64,000 nt of DNA, taken from contig DAOTVB010000113.1 of NCBI GenBank assembly GCA_034436755.1, positions 9,582-73,581 of the forward strand. The letters run 5' to 3'. Shown piece by piece: positions 26,393 through 34,932 of this stretch. Below the pieces are notes generated by a model, which saw only the letters and a list, made by a program, of their open reading frames with translations, had not been told where the DNA came from and searched no databases. The position numbers and the translations under genes were made by a program. Source of the stretch: CAKZQX01 sp034436755. Lineage in GTDB: Bacteria; Chloroflexota; Chloroflexia; Chloroflexales; Chloroflexaceae. Position 1 is the first letter of the stretch; every line of letters begins with the position of its first letter.

Positions 26393-26629
26393 GAGGATGA
26401 ATGTCACAAAGCGCGGCAGCATCGCTGTCGCAGTTCCAGGCGGCGTAAGCATAGGCAGGCGATTTGGTACTGGTAGATCGCGCCCTGATGTGGTAAAGTT
26501 ATAAGTGCGAACGTTACAGGAGTGACAGAGCAGCAGGTCGTGTAACCTGTACACTTGACAGGCAATTACCGGGACTCTCGGACCTGGTTAAACCGTTTCA
26601 TGCCAATGAGATCGAGCTATGAGGCAACT

Positions 26630-27286
26630 ATGACCGATGCGCAAAATAGGCAACCAATTCGGGTGCTCGTTGTGGATGATCACCCGATGATTCTGGAGGG
26701 AACACAGGCGTTACTCAGACGTAGCCCCAACATCGAAGTGGTTGGCGCGGCCACGTCGGGCAAAGAGGCGGTCCAGATGGTTGAGGAACTTCAGCCCGAG
26801 GTGCTGCTGCTTGATGTGCGCCTCCCGGATATGAACGGCGTCGAGGTTGCGCACGCGGTACGAACAACATTTCCCGATGTGGCCGTGCTGGTGCTGACGG
26901 GCTATGACGACACCGGGATGCTCCGCTCGATGCTGCAACTCGGTGTACCCGGCTACCTGCGCAAGACGGCCACCGGGGATGAGCTTATCGCAGCAGTTGA
27001 GGCAGTTGCTGCCGGGCAGAAGGTGCTGGAAGCAGAACTGCTGCAGATTGGCCTGGCGAGTGTGGAGCAGTCCTTTACTGAGCGGGAAATCTCCGTACTT
27101 CGGTTAGCCGCCACCGGGATGCGCAATGCCGAGATTGCCGACCAGTTAGAAGTATCGGTTAAAACCGTCGAGTTCCATATGCGCCATGTGCTGGCAAAAC
27201 TGGGGGTACGCTCCCGCACCGAGGCGACGGGGACAGCGGTACAGCGCGGGATTATCTCACTGGACGACGAGGGAAATGTTATCTAA
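26630..27286 (+). CDS. NarL/LuxR-family response regulator
   Basis: A protein of 218 residues with a receiver domain (VVDDHPM at 15-21, phosphoacceptor D62 in LLLDVRLPD, T94-region VLTGYDD, K at LRKTATGDE) and a LuxR-type HTH (FTEREISVLRLAATGMRNAEIADQLEVSVKTVEFHMRHVLAKLGV). No histidine kinase is adjacent on this strand; the kinase at 28875 has its own regulator. I chose the ATG at 26630, with GAGG 5 bases upstream; an in-frame ATG at 26606 is possible. Confidence 0.88.
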   Translation: MTDAQNRQPIRVLVVDDHPMILEGTQALLRRSPNIEVVGAATSGKEAVQMVEELQPEVLLLDVRLPDMNGVEVAHAVRTTFPDVAVLVLTGYDDTGMLRSMLQLGVPGYLRKTATGDELIAAVEAVAAGQKVLEAELLQIGLASVEQSFTEREISVLRLAATGMRNAEIADQLEVSVKTVEFHMRHVLAKLGVRSRTEATGTAVQRGIISLDDEGNVI

Positions 27287-27292
27287 ACGGGG

Positions 27293-27886
27293 CTATTCGT
27301 CCGGTGTTGCTATTGCCGCTTTAAAACAGCCCTGAATATGATCATTCACCATCCCGATGCTCTGCATCAAGGCGTAGCACATAGTTGGCCCCACCATTTT
27401 GAACCCACGCCGGCGCAGGTTGCGCGCCAGCGTGTTTGACTCCGGCGTGTGTGCCGGAACATCCTCCCAGCGGGGGGGGGCCGCGCGCAGCAGCGGCTGT
27501 CCCCCCACAAACGCCCAGATATACCGGTCAAACGAGCCCACTTCCTGCTGAACCGCCAGAAAGCAGCGCGCATTCTGGATCGTCGCCTCGATCTTGCGGC
27601 GATTACGAATAATCCCGGCATCCTGCATCAACCGCGCGACATCGTCTGCGCCGTACGCGGCGATGCGCTCGATATCCCAGCCGGCGAACACCTGCCGGAA
27701 GTGCTCTCGCTTCCGCAAAATCGTCGCCCAGGACAACCCGGCCTGGAAGCTCTCCAGAACCAGCCGCTCAAACAGCGCCTGGTCATCGTGGCACGGAATG
27801 CCCCACTCATCATCGTGGTAGGCAATCATCAGCGGGCTGCTGCCGGCCCAGGGACAGCGCGGCTGATTGGTATCGATCAGCACCAT
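27293..27886 (-). CDS. tag: DNA-3-methyladenine glycosylase I
   Basis: A protein of 197 residues that excises 3-methyladenine from alkylated DNA. Signature parts are RCPWAGSSPLMIAYHDDEWG, LFERLVLESFQAGLSWATILRKRE, DDVARLMQDAGIIRNRRKIEATIQNA, and FKMVGPTMCYALMQSIGMVNDH, all typical of the Tag family, including the Cys/His zinc-binding residues. GAGGATAACC precedes the ATG. Ends 6 bases from the convergent response regulator. Confidence 0.95.
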   Translation of the reverse strand: MVLIDTNQPRCPWAGSSPLMIAYHDDEWGIPCHDDQALFERLVLESFQAGLSWATILRKREHFRQVFAGWDIERIAAYGADDVARLMQDAGIIRNRRKIEATIQNARCFLAVQQEVGSFDRYIWAFVGGQPLLRAAPPRWEDVPAHTPESNTLARNLRRRGFKMVGPTMCYALMQSIGMVNDHIQGCFKAAIATPDE

Positions 27887-27945
27887 ACGGTTATCCTCGT
27901 CTACGGCTTGATGAAGTTTGAAAATCGGATATACAATGGCGCGGG

Positions 27946-28125
27946 AGTCCCGGCTTTAGCCGGTGGATGCCTGCCGGGTCAGCGGCACGGTGCATCCAAT
28001 GCACCCTACCGCTGCCGGGAACGCCTGATCCGGCTTATGAACACGGTGCATCGAATGCACCCTACGGCTTCTGGATATGGCTGCCGCCACCGCACGGTGC
28101 ATCCAATGCACCCTACGGCTGTCTA
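27946..28125. repeat. Family III element carrying three copies of a 24-bp hairpin unit
   Basis: Family III arms (GGGAGTCCCGGCTTTAGCCGG and GGGAACGCCTGATCCGG) frame a unit with CACGGTGCATCCAATGCACC followed by CTAC. It occurs at 27986-28009, 28042-28065 and 28093-28116 (the middle copy has one change). Each unit contains the small palindrome GGTGCAT-CCA-ATGCACC. The first unit interrupts the family III sequence, which suggests nested insertion or expansion. Confidence 0.75.
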
Positions 28126-28191
28126 CTGCACATTCCTGTTCATCACCCCTGCGTTCTCGATGTTCTCTGTGGCTATGACAATACATCAGTA

Positions 28192-28863
28192 TTACCCATC
28201 ATGATCATCCAGCTTTACCAGCCCGCGTCGCAGCGCATAGAGTGCCGCCTGCACCCGATTATTCACATGCAGCTTCTCAAAAATAACCGTCATGCGGTTG
28301 CGTACGGTCTTCTCCGACAGACCCAGCCGGTCGCTGATCTCATTGTTGTCCAATCCCTGCGCCACCAGGCGCAAGATATCCTGTTCACGCTCGGTAAGCT
28401 GGGTAATTCCATCGGCCCCGGACGGATCATTCTGCTGACGGCGAAACTCTTCGATCATGCGCAGCGCAATCGCCGAGGTGAGGACCGCTTCGCCCGAGGC
28501 CACCGTGCGAATGGCCTGCAGCAGATCGTCGCTGTCGGTATCCTTGAGCATATAGGCCCGCGCGCCCGCCTTGATCGCCTCAAACACATACTGATCCTGG
28601 CGGTGCATCGTCAAAATAATCACCCCGGTGTCGGGCAGATCGGTCAGCAACTGGCGGGTCGCCTGCACCCCATCCAGCACGGGCATATTAATATCGATGA
28701 CCACCACATCGGGATGATGTTCGCGCGCCAGGCGGCAGGCTTCCTGCCCATCGGCGGCCTGCCCCACCACCTGCATATCCGGCTCGGCACTACAGATCTG
28801 GCTCAGCCCCTGGCGAACAACGGCGTGATCATCGGCGATCAGAACGCGAATGGAGCGGGACAT
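28192..28863 (-). CDS. NarL/LuxR-family response regulator
   Basis: A protein of 223 residues with a receiver domain (IADDHAV at 9-15, phosphoacceptor D57 in VVVIDINMP, K in MLKDTDSDD) and a C-terminal LuxR HTH (LTEREQDILRLVAQGLDNNEISDRLGLSEKTVRNRM). The ATG at 28863 is preceded by GAGGAGA and lies 11 bases after the stop of the histidine kinase gene, so the pair forms a two-component operon. Confidence 0.93.
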   Translation of the reverse strand: MSRSIRVLIADDHAVVRQGLSQICSAEPDMQVVGQAADGQEACRLAREHHPDVVVIDINMPVLDGVQATRQLLTDLPDTGVIILTMHRQDQYVFEAIKAGARAYMLKDTDSDDLLQAIRTVASGEAVLTSAIALRMIEEFRRQQNDPSGADGITQLTEREQDILRLVAQGLDNNEISDRLGLSEKTVRNRMTVIFEKLHVNNRVQAALYALRRGLVKLDDHDG

Positions 28864-28874
28864 GAATTCTCTCC

Positions 28875-30602
28875 TCACAGCGGAATGTCGGCGCACAACA
28901 GCGTGCCCGCATCTGCACTACTCTCGATCCGAAAGCTGCCGCCCAGTTTGATAACGCGCTCGCGCATCTGGTGCAGGCCCATCTTCCCGCTGCCACTTGC
29001 CGGCAGCGCCTCCGGTTCAAAGCCCATACCATCGTCGCGGATCGTCAACTGGCCCGAACTGCCGGGATTAATATCCAGGTCAATCCAGACCGTGTGGGCA
29101 TGGGCATGCTTGGCAATATTATTCAACCCCTCCTGGATCAGGCGGAAGAAGGCCAGTTCCAACGCGGTTGATAGCTTCGCGGTATTCCCCCGCACGTGCA
29201 GCAGCACATTCAGGCCCATGTGCTCGCCAAACTCCCGCGTGTACTGCTGGATCGCCGGCTCAAATCCCAGGCGCTCCAGGTCAACCGGGCGCAATGCAAA
29301 AATAGTACGGCGCACATCCTGAATGCTGGACTGCGTGATGCGCTTCAGGGTCAGCAATTCACTCACAACACCATCGGGGTCGCGCGTCACCTGTTTGCGA
29401 ATAAAGTCGAGTTTCAAGCCGAGGAAGTAGAGGCTCTGCGCCAGCCCATCGTGCAGATCGCGCGCAATGCGGGTGCGCTCCTCCTCCACCAGGGCTTCGC
29501 GCGCCTTCCGCTCGGTGATGTCACGTACAATCGCCAGGACTTCGTCCGCGCCACTCAGAACCAGGCGGGCTTCGAAGTAGTGCATTTCTCCATTGGTGGG
29601 AAACTGGTACTCGTAGATCTGGGGCGCGCCGGTATGGGCCGCCTGTCCAACATAGCGTAGCGCGGACTGGGCCACATCCAGCGGCATTACGTCCGTCAGG
29701 TGCCGCCCGACAAAATCCCTGGCCAGCACTGCGGGATTGAAGTTCTTTGCGCCTTTAAAATCGAGCAGCGTACCATCCCGCCCAATCCGCCAGATGATAT
29801 CCGGAATAGCATTGACCAGCGCGCGATTGGTGAACTCGCTCTTGCGCAGCGCCGTCACCGCACGTTCGTGGGCAACAGTTCTGCCCAGACGCTCGGCGAT
29901 GGCATTCAGCAAGTAGCGCTCCTCACGCAGGAAAGGCCCCTCGTAGGCGGGGGAGCGATCTTCAAGATAGCAGACTTCGAGCCGCCCGACCGGCTCGCCA
30001 TGGAACATAATATCAGCGAACTGCTGCCAGGGCGTGTCGGCAAAATTATCGGTCTGGCAGGTATGCCCCTCCAGCACGACCCGCGCACCGGTAATATCCG
30101 GATATTGCCAGGCAGGCGGGATCAGCTTCACTGTTGCCTGGAGCAGGGCCGGCAGCGAGAGATCCGTCTGCTCGCGCAGGGTGGAGACGGCAAACAGGCA
30201 GTCCAGTTCCTTTACCCGGTTGCGCAGATTCCGTTCGGAGCGCAGATTCTGCTCGCGGAGGATACCGACGGTGGTCCCGATGAGTATAAACATAATCGGC
30301 TGGGGAAAATACTCCTGCGGCGGCACATCCGACCCGGCGAGAAAATAGGCTACCATCCAGGTCGCCGCCACAAACACCGACACCAGCACGCCGCGCAAGC
30401 CCCACCAGACCCCGGCCAGCGCCACCGGCAGGTAGAAGAGATGCGAGAAGACCATCTCGCTGCGCAACACCAGCAGAATAACATTTGAAGAGAAGTTGGT
30501 TGTGACGCAGAGCAGCACAAGCAGCAGCAGTAAGCCGATCTTCAGATAGTTATTCCCCGACAGGTGTGTTTTCGTCCATTTAAAGCTGCTCTTAACCACC
30601 AT
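28875..30602 (-). CDS. Membrane-anchored NarX-type sensor histidine kinase
   Basis: A protein of 575 residues. About four transmembrane helices cover residues 20-115. A GAF-like region follows (about 130-245), then a PAS domain with PAC-like AIVRDITERKA. The HisKA_3 helix holds the phosphoacceptor His384 in RIARDLHDGLAQSLYFLGLKL. The HATPase_c domain has EGLNNIAKHAHA and DDGMGF, ending in GLHQMRERVIKLGGSFRIESS. It should phosphorylate the regulator encoded just downstream. The signal is not evident. The ribosome site is weak (GAGAG). Confidence 0.92.
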   Translation of the reverse strand: MVVKSSFKWTKTHLSGNNYLKIGLLLLLVLLCVTTNFSSNVILLVLRSEMVFSHLFYLPVALAGVWWGLRGVLVSVFVAATWMVAYFLAGSDVPPQEYFPQPIMFILIGTTVGILREQNLRSERNLRNRVKELDCLFAVSTLREQTDLSLPALLQATVKLIPPAWQYPDITGARVVLEGHTCQTDNFADTPWQQFADIMFHGEPVGRLEVCYLEDRSPAYEGPFLREERYLLNAIAERLGRTVAHERAVTALRKSEFTNRALVNAIPDIIWRIGRDGTLLDFKGAKNFNPAVLARDFVGRHLTDVMPLDVAQSALRYVGQAAHTGAPQIYEYQFPTNGEMHYFEARLVLSGADEVLAIVRDITERKAREALVEEERTRIARDLHDGLAQSLYFLGLKLDFIRKQVTRDPDGVVSELLTLKRITQSSIQDVRRTIFALRPVDLERLGFEPAIQQYTREFGEHMGLNVLLHVRGNTAKLSTALELAFFRLIQEGLNNIAKHAHAHTVWIDLDINPGSSGQLTIRDDGMGFEPEALPASGSGKMGLHQMRERVIKLGGSFRIESSADAGTLLCADIPL

Positions 30603-30998
30603 GGTTCGCTCTCAGTATATTGCAATGTAATTGTCGGGCAACATATTCACATGGGTCTAACATGGTTCTCACATGCGTGAAGAGATAACGCCGCACGCGC
30701 AGAAGATCCGGCGTCGAGGGGATAACGGGTGTGATCCCACAGCTACAGCTTATCGCCGGCTCCATTGCCTGGTTCGGTTGCGTCAATGCAGATGCACCTG
30801 TTCCCACGTAATCCGCATACAACTGCCTGCGGTACCACGCAGACTGCACGGGACGAGAACCCAAACGGGGTTGCCTGACCACGCGGTATTTGCTCCGGTG
30901 GTACGGATGGACAACCCGGCATACACGATCAGAAATCGAGTCTTATTGGAAACAGTGTACTTTATACCACAATTTACGTCCTACAACAATCCCGGTAG
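30603..30998. other. 396-base intergenic region upstream of the kinase/regulator operon; no gene seen
   Basis: It should hold the promoter of the minus-strand kinase operon and the 3' end of the RraA-like gene transcript. No family repeat, RNA gene or convincing reading frame was found. Confidence 0.4.
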
Positions 30999-31478
30999 CT
31001 ACAACAGTTGGCGTGCCGCCACGATAATACCATCCTCGTCGGCATACAGGTAGTGCCCCGGATGCAGGGTAATCCCGGCGAAGGCGACCGGAATATCACG
31101 CTGGCCCTCGCCCCGCTTGACGCTCTTGAGAGGGTGGGTATTCAGTGCCCGGACGCCGATAGCAATACCGGCAATCGCCTGTGCATCACGAATACAGCCG
31201 TAGACCAGAATGCCCGCCCAGCCGTTGGTCTGCGCCAGTTGCGCCAGTTGATCGCCAACCAGAGCACAGCGCAGGGAGCCGCCGCCATCCACTACCAGTA
31301 CCTGACCCGCGCCCGGTTCCGTGAGCGCCGCACGCACCAGGACATTATCCTCGAACACCTTCACCGTGACAATCTTGCCGCCGAAGGCGCGCACAGCGCC
31401 ATAACTGATAAACAGCGGCGCGGCAACCTGAATCTCCGAGGCATACTGGTCGCAGAGATCGGCTGTGTGAATTTGCAT
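30999..31478 (-). CDS. RraA-family protein
   Basis: A protein of 159 residues that resembles RraA/MenG-like proteins: TADLCDQYASEIQVA at the start, GGGSLRCALVGDQLAQLA, GWAGILVYGCIRDA, and RALNTHPLKSVKRGEG. The family contains the ribonuclease E inhibitor RraA and metal-dependent 4-hydroxy-4-methyl-2-oxoglutarate aldolases; GDQLA and GCIRD-type motifs occur in both, so the function is open. A perfect AAGGAGG precedes the ATG at 31478. Downstream of the kinase-like gene in the same direction with a 13-base gap. Confidence 0.88.
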   Translation of the reverse strand: MQIHTADLCDQYASEIQVAAPLFISYGAVRAFGGKIVTVKVFEDNVLVRAALTEPGAGQVLVVDGGGSLRCALVGDQLAQLAQTNGWAGILVYGCIRDAQAIAGIAIGVRALNTHPLKSVKRGEGQRDIPVAFAGITLHPGHYLYADEDGIIVAARQLL

Positions 31479-31491
31479 CGGTTCCTCCTTA

Positions 31492-32211
31492 TCAGGCCCA
31501 GGGGACGATTCCATGCCGCCGCATCCGCTGGATTAGCGCGTGATCCCGCCAGAAGAGATTCCAGCGTACGCCATAGTAGACCAGCAGGTAGAACCAGCCT
31601 TTGCGCACCGGATCATAGTCGATCAGGAAGACCCGCCGGTCGGGCGCGTCGGTCAACAACAAATTATGCGAACGCAGCAGGTTACGCTGCACTAAAAAGC
31701 TCCAGAGCCGCCAGGGGAGCATGCCGGGGGTATTGAGCCGCTCGCGCTCCGACTTGCTGGTGCTGGAGCGCCCATACAGATCGGGCATGCTACCGGTTTT
31801 CCGGTAGAAGAGTAGCGCCCGCCGGATAATCTCGCGCAGTTGTGCAGCGATATGCTCCCGCTCGCTGCTGCTCAGGCCGGCGTAGTCAATCGCGTACAAG
31901 GGCCGGGCATGCTCGATAAACGGCTGAACGACCAGCACCTGCACGCGGCCCGCGCTATCACGCGCCACAAGGTAGTGGCTGGGAATAGTGTACTCCGACC
32001 CCAGCGCGGCTGCAAACCGCTCGGCGGCCAGGCGCATAGTCTCGGCGGTTGCGAGGACCGCGGCAACATCCCCACCCAGATCGCTCTTGAGTTTTACCAC
32101 AAACCGGCGATCATCGGTGCAGTAGACCTCAGTTTCATTGCCCCCGCCGATCCGCTCCAGGTGCAGATCATGGTCAAGCGGGGCAAAGACTTCATCTGCA
32201 TACAGTGTCAT
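31492..32211 (-). CDS. Kinase-fold-like protein of unknown function
   Basis: A protein of 239 residues. IGGGNETEVYCTDDRRFVVKLKSD resembles a glycine loop and beta-3 lysine, and RNLLRSHNLLLTDAPDRRVFLIDYDPVRKG resembles the catalytic-loop/metal-site segment of protein kinase-like folds (YrbL- or APH-like). I do not recognise a named family. GAGGTA precedes the ATG at 32211. It is probably co-transcribed with the RraA-family gene. Confidence 0.6.
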   Translation of the reverse strand: MTLYADEVFAPLDHDLHLERIGGGNETEVYCTDDRRFVVKLKSDLGGDVAAVLATAETMRLAAERFAAALGSEYTIPSHYLVARDSAGRVQVLVVQPFIEHARPLYAIDYAGLSSSEREHIAAQLREIIRRALLFYRKTGSMPDLYGRSSTSKSERERLNTPGMLPWRLWSFLVQRNLLRSHNLLLTDAPDRRVFLIDYDPVRKGWFYLLVYYGVRWNLFWRDHALIQRMRRHGIVPWA

Positions 32212-32338
32212 AGTGCTACCTCGGATGCTAACTACAGAGAGAACAGATCCATACAGAACCAGGAACAAACATATCACAGCATAAAAATGTGCTAACGGCC
32301 GATTGTTCGCTGTTCCTCTGTTCTACCTTTTCTCCATG

Positions 32339-32448
32339 ACAGGGCTTACGCGGTTCCTGACCTGAAAGCGTATTTCGCCTCCGGCAGGGCGAATCGGGCT
32401 TCCACCTGGTAAAACGTCCGGTTTGAACGTCAACCGCGTAACTCCTGT
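32339..32448. repeat. Family I element, short copy without core palindrome
   Basis: Left end ACAGGGCTTACGCGGT (32339-32354), right end ACCGCGTAACTCCTGT (32433-32448). At 110 bp it keeps the left inner arm CGCCTCCGGCAGGGCG but lacks both the palindromic core and the right inner arm. It looks like an internal deletion of a full copy. Confidence 0.75.
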
Positions 32449-32614
32449 ATATGATACCAGTATAATGCAGTTTTTCCGCTGAACAGACGAAAAATGGCGC
32501 AATCGGGTTGCGACCGTTGGAATATGGTAAGATACTCAGATTGTCGTTTGCGCGGTACCGCAGCGGTCAACCAGCGCTGCTACCGTAAGATGTGCGGGAG
32601 ATTATTCTATAGTT

Positions 32615-33850
32615 ATGCCACGCTGGAAACAGACGCTCTGGATCATGTTTTTTGCGCAGTTTGTCTCGGCAACCGGGTTTTCGCTTATTTTCCCGTTTTT
32701 GCCGCTGTACGTGCAATCCCTGGGCACCGAGACGGGCATCAGTATCGAGTTCTGGGCCGGGATGGTCTTCTCCTCGCAGGCGATCACGATGATGATCGCC
32801 TCACCGATCTGGGGCGCACTGGCGGATCGGCATGGGCGCAAACTCATGGCTGCGCGCGCCATGTTCGGCGGCTCCCTGATCATTCTGCTGATGGCCTTTG
32901 CCCGCTCCGCCGAGGAGTTAGTCTTGCTGCGGACAGTGCAGGGGCTGATCACCGGCACGATTCCCGCCGCCAATGCGCTGGTAGCGGCAGTGGCTCCCCG
33001 CGAGCGCCTGGGGTACGCCATGGGTATGCTGCAGGTTGGTTTTCGCAGCGGCATTGCCGCCGGGCCGCTTATCGGCGGGGTGCTGGCAGATACATTCGGG
33101 TTTCGCGCCCCCTTTGTGATTACCGCCGGGCTGCTCTTTATCGCCGGGGTGCTGGTGCTGCTGGGGGTGCGCGAGGGCTTTACGCCACCGGAGCGATCAC
33201 CCGGCGTACGCCTGAACCTGTTTGCGGGATGGCGGCATATTCTGGCGCTGCCGGGGACCGCGTTAACCTTCGGGCTGAGTTTTCTGCTCTGGCTCGGTCA
33301 GCACATGGTCTGGCCGATTGCGCCGCTGTTTGTTGCGCAGTTGATGCACCAGAGCGCGCATGTGGCGACAACCACCGGCCTGATTGTGGGCCTCTACTCG
33401 GCAGCGGGGACCGCCAGTGCGGTTTACCTGGGACGCCTGGGCGACCGGCTCAGCCATCGGCGCATCCTGATTGGCAGTGCGTTGGTAACGGTGCTCTGTT
33501 ACCTGCCGCAGAGTCTGGTGACGGCGGCCTGGCAACTGCTGCTGCTCCAGGCAGTGACCGGGGCGGCGGTTGGCGGTATGATTCCGGCGCTGAGTGCGCT
33601 GCTGGTGCAGTATACCCGACCGGGTGAGGAGGGCAATGTCTACGGACTGGACAGCTCCGTGACTTCGGCGGCGCGCGCGGTGGCTCCGCTGGTTGGGGCC
33701 GGCCTGGCAATCATGTTCGGGTTGCGGGGAATTTTCCTCGCCGCCGGCGGGATCTTCCTGGTGATAACGCTGGTGGCGTCCGTCTGGTTGCCCGAAATTA
33801 AACAACAACGGCCGGGGCAGGTGGCCGAATATAAACAGCCGGGTGATTAG
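32615..33850 (+). CDS. MFS transporter (DHA1-like multidrug/solute exporter)
   Basis: A protein of 411 residues with about twelve hydrophobic helices. Motif A is visible as GALADRHGRKLMAAR between helices 2 and 3, with a second copy-like GRLGDRLSHRRILIG in the C-terminal half. The N-terminus FFAQFVSATGFSLIFPFLPLY is typical of drug:H+ antiporters of the DHA1 group. Substrate unknown. The stop overlaps that of the convergent PAS-protein gene by 4 bases. Confidence 0.88.
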   Translation: MPRWKQTLWIMFFAQFVSATGFSLIFPFLPLYVQSLGTETGISIEFWAGMVFSSQAITMMIASPIWGALADRHGRKLMAARAMFGGSLIILLMAFARSAEELVLLRTVQGLITGTIPAANALVAAVAPRERLGYAMGMLQVGFRSGIAAGPLIGGVLADTFGFRAPFVITAGLLFIAGVLVLLGVREGFTPPERSPGVRLNLFAGWRHILALPGTALTFGLSFLLWLGQHMVWPIAPLFVAQLMHQSAHVATTTGLIVGLYSAAGTASAVYLGRLGDRLSHRRILIGSALVTVLCYLPQSLVTAAWQLLLLQAVTGAAVGGMIPALSALLVQYTRPGEEGNVYGLDSSVTSAARAVAPLVGAGLAIMFGLRGIFLAAGGIFLVITLVASVWLPEIKQQRPGQVAEYKQPGD

Positions 33851-34824
33851 TAGCGGTCATCGTCAGCAGCAGGCTGCTCCCGGCCATTGGGCCGACAGAT
33901 TTCGCTCTGGTGCTGCTTATCGTGCGTGATATCGAGGGCCGTTCCCAGAACAACCGGGGGTTGCGTGGACGTGATCAGCCGGGCGGCATAATCCAGCCAG
34001 CGCTCCTCACCACTGCGGGTGATAATCTTGACCTCGTAGCGCGGGCAGACTCCTTCACCGCGCATGCGGGCCAACTCCCGCTCACGCACCATGTCCTGAA
34101 ATTCGGGATGCACAACGGACCAGAAGGGCATCTGCAGCAACTCTTCGCGGGTGTAGCCGGTCAACATTGTCGAGAGCGAGTTAACATACCCGAACCGGGT
34201 GCCACTCAGCGTGCAGACCGCAATCGGGATTGTCTCGGCGAGCACTTCAAACTGGGCTTCGCGGGAGCGGGCCTCCTCGGTACGCTGGGCCAGCGCCTGC
34301 GCCCACTGTTCGGCGCAGGTCAGGGCGGCCTCGGCCCGGTGCGCATCTTCTTCGGCCGTCTGGCGGGCCGTGTCGCCGGCAAGCCGCCCCAGAATCAGCC
34401 CACCAATGCAGACACCATAGATCACCAGACCTTCGCTAGAGGCATAGACTCCCTGCCCCCCGGCCCGCACCAGGATCGCGGTAAAAATCGCAATCGCACT
34501 GCCGATAACCCAGACCGGCCCCACCAGCACCAGCGCCAGAATCGGCGGCAGAAAGAGCAGGAAGGAGGGGCTCTGGGTGATAAACGGCTCCTGGAGGCCC
34601 AGCGCGACCAGCAGCGTGACCAGCAGCACCATGCTGTGCCGGGCATACTCCCACCCCCGCCAGTAGGCTACCAGCAGCGTCGTTTGCAGCAGCGCTCCCA
34701 CGCCACTCAGGAGAATTGTCGTCAGCGGTGCCGCATGAACGACCTGAAGTATTCCCAGCAGAATCGATCCAACCAGGAGCGTAAGCATGCAGAGTAGTAC
34801 ACTCCGACGCGGTGTGACGTTCAT
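33847..34824 (-). CDS. Membrane protein with C-terminal PAS domain
   Basis: A protein of 325 residues. Five or six transmembrane helices fill residues 8-155, a coiled-coil-like linker runs to about 200, and a PAS/PAC domain follows (FEVLAETIPIAVCTLSGTRFGYVNSLSTMLTGYTREELL to LGTALDITHDKQ). It ends there, with no kinase, GGDEF or HTH output, so it is either a sensor that works through a partner or a truncated kinase. The ATG at 34824 has AAGGAGCC upstream. Confidence 0.75.
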   Translation of the reverse strand: MNVTPRRSVLLCMLTLLVGSILLGILQVVHAAPLTTILLSGVGALLQTTLLVAYWRGWEYARHSMVLLVTLLVALGLQEPFITQSPSFLLFLPPILALVLVGPVWVIGSAIAIFTAILVRAGGQGVYASSEGLVIYGVCIGGLILGRLAGDTARQTAEEDAHRAEAALTCAEQWAQALAQRTEEARSREAQFEVLAETIPIAVCTLSGTRFGYVNSLSTMLTGYTREELLQMPFWSVVHPEFQDMVRERELARMRGEGVCPRYEVKIITRSGEERWLDYAARLITSTQPPVVLGTALDITHDKQHQSEICRPNGREQPAADDDRY

Positions 34825-34932
34825 TATTCGGCTCCTTGCCTGGCCGCTTTGACACACAAAGCATTTGCTGTAGGTCTTTACCCATACCAGACGATTGGCG
34901 CGAAAAAATGTTACATCCTGTTCAGCGCAGCG

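Noticed and set aside
27986..28116. Possible CRISPR array (three similar 24-base units)
   Set aside because: The spacers are pieces of a repeat family and not unique sequences, the units are short and palindromic, only three exist, and there is no cas gene nearby.
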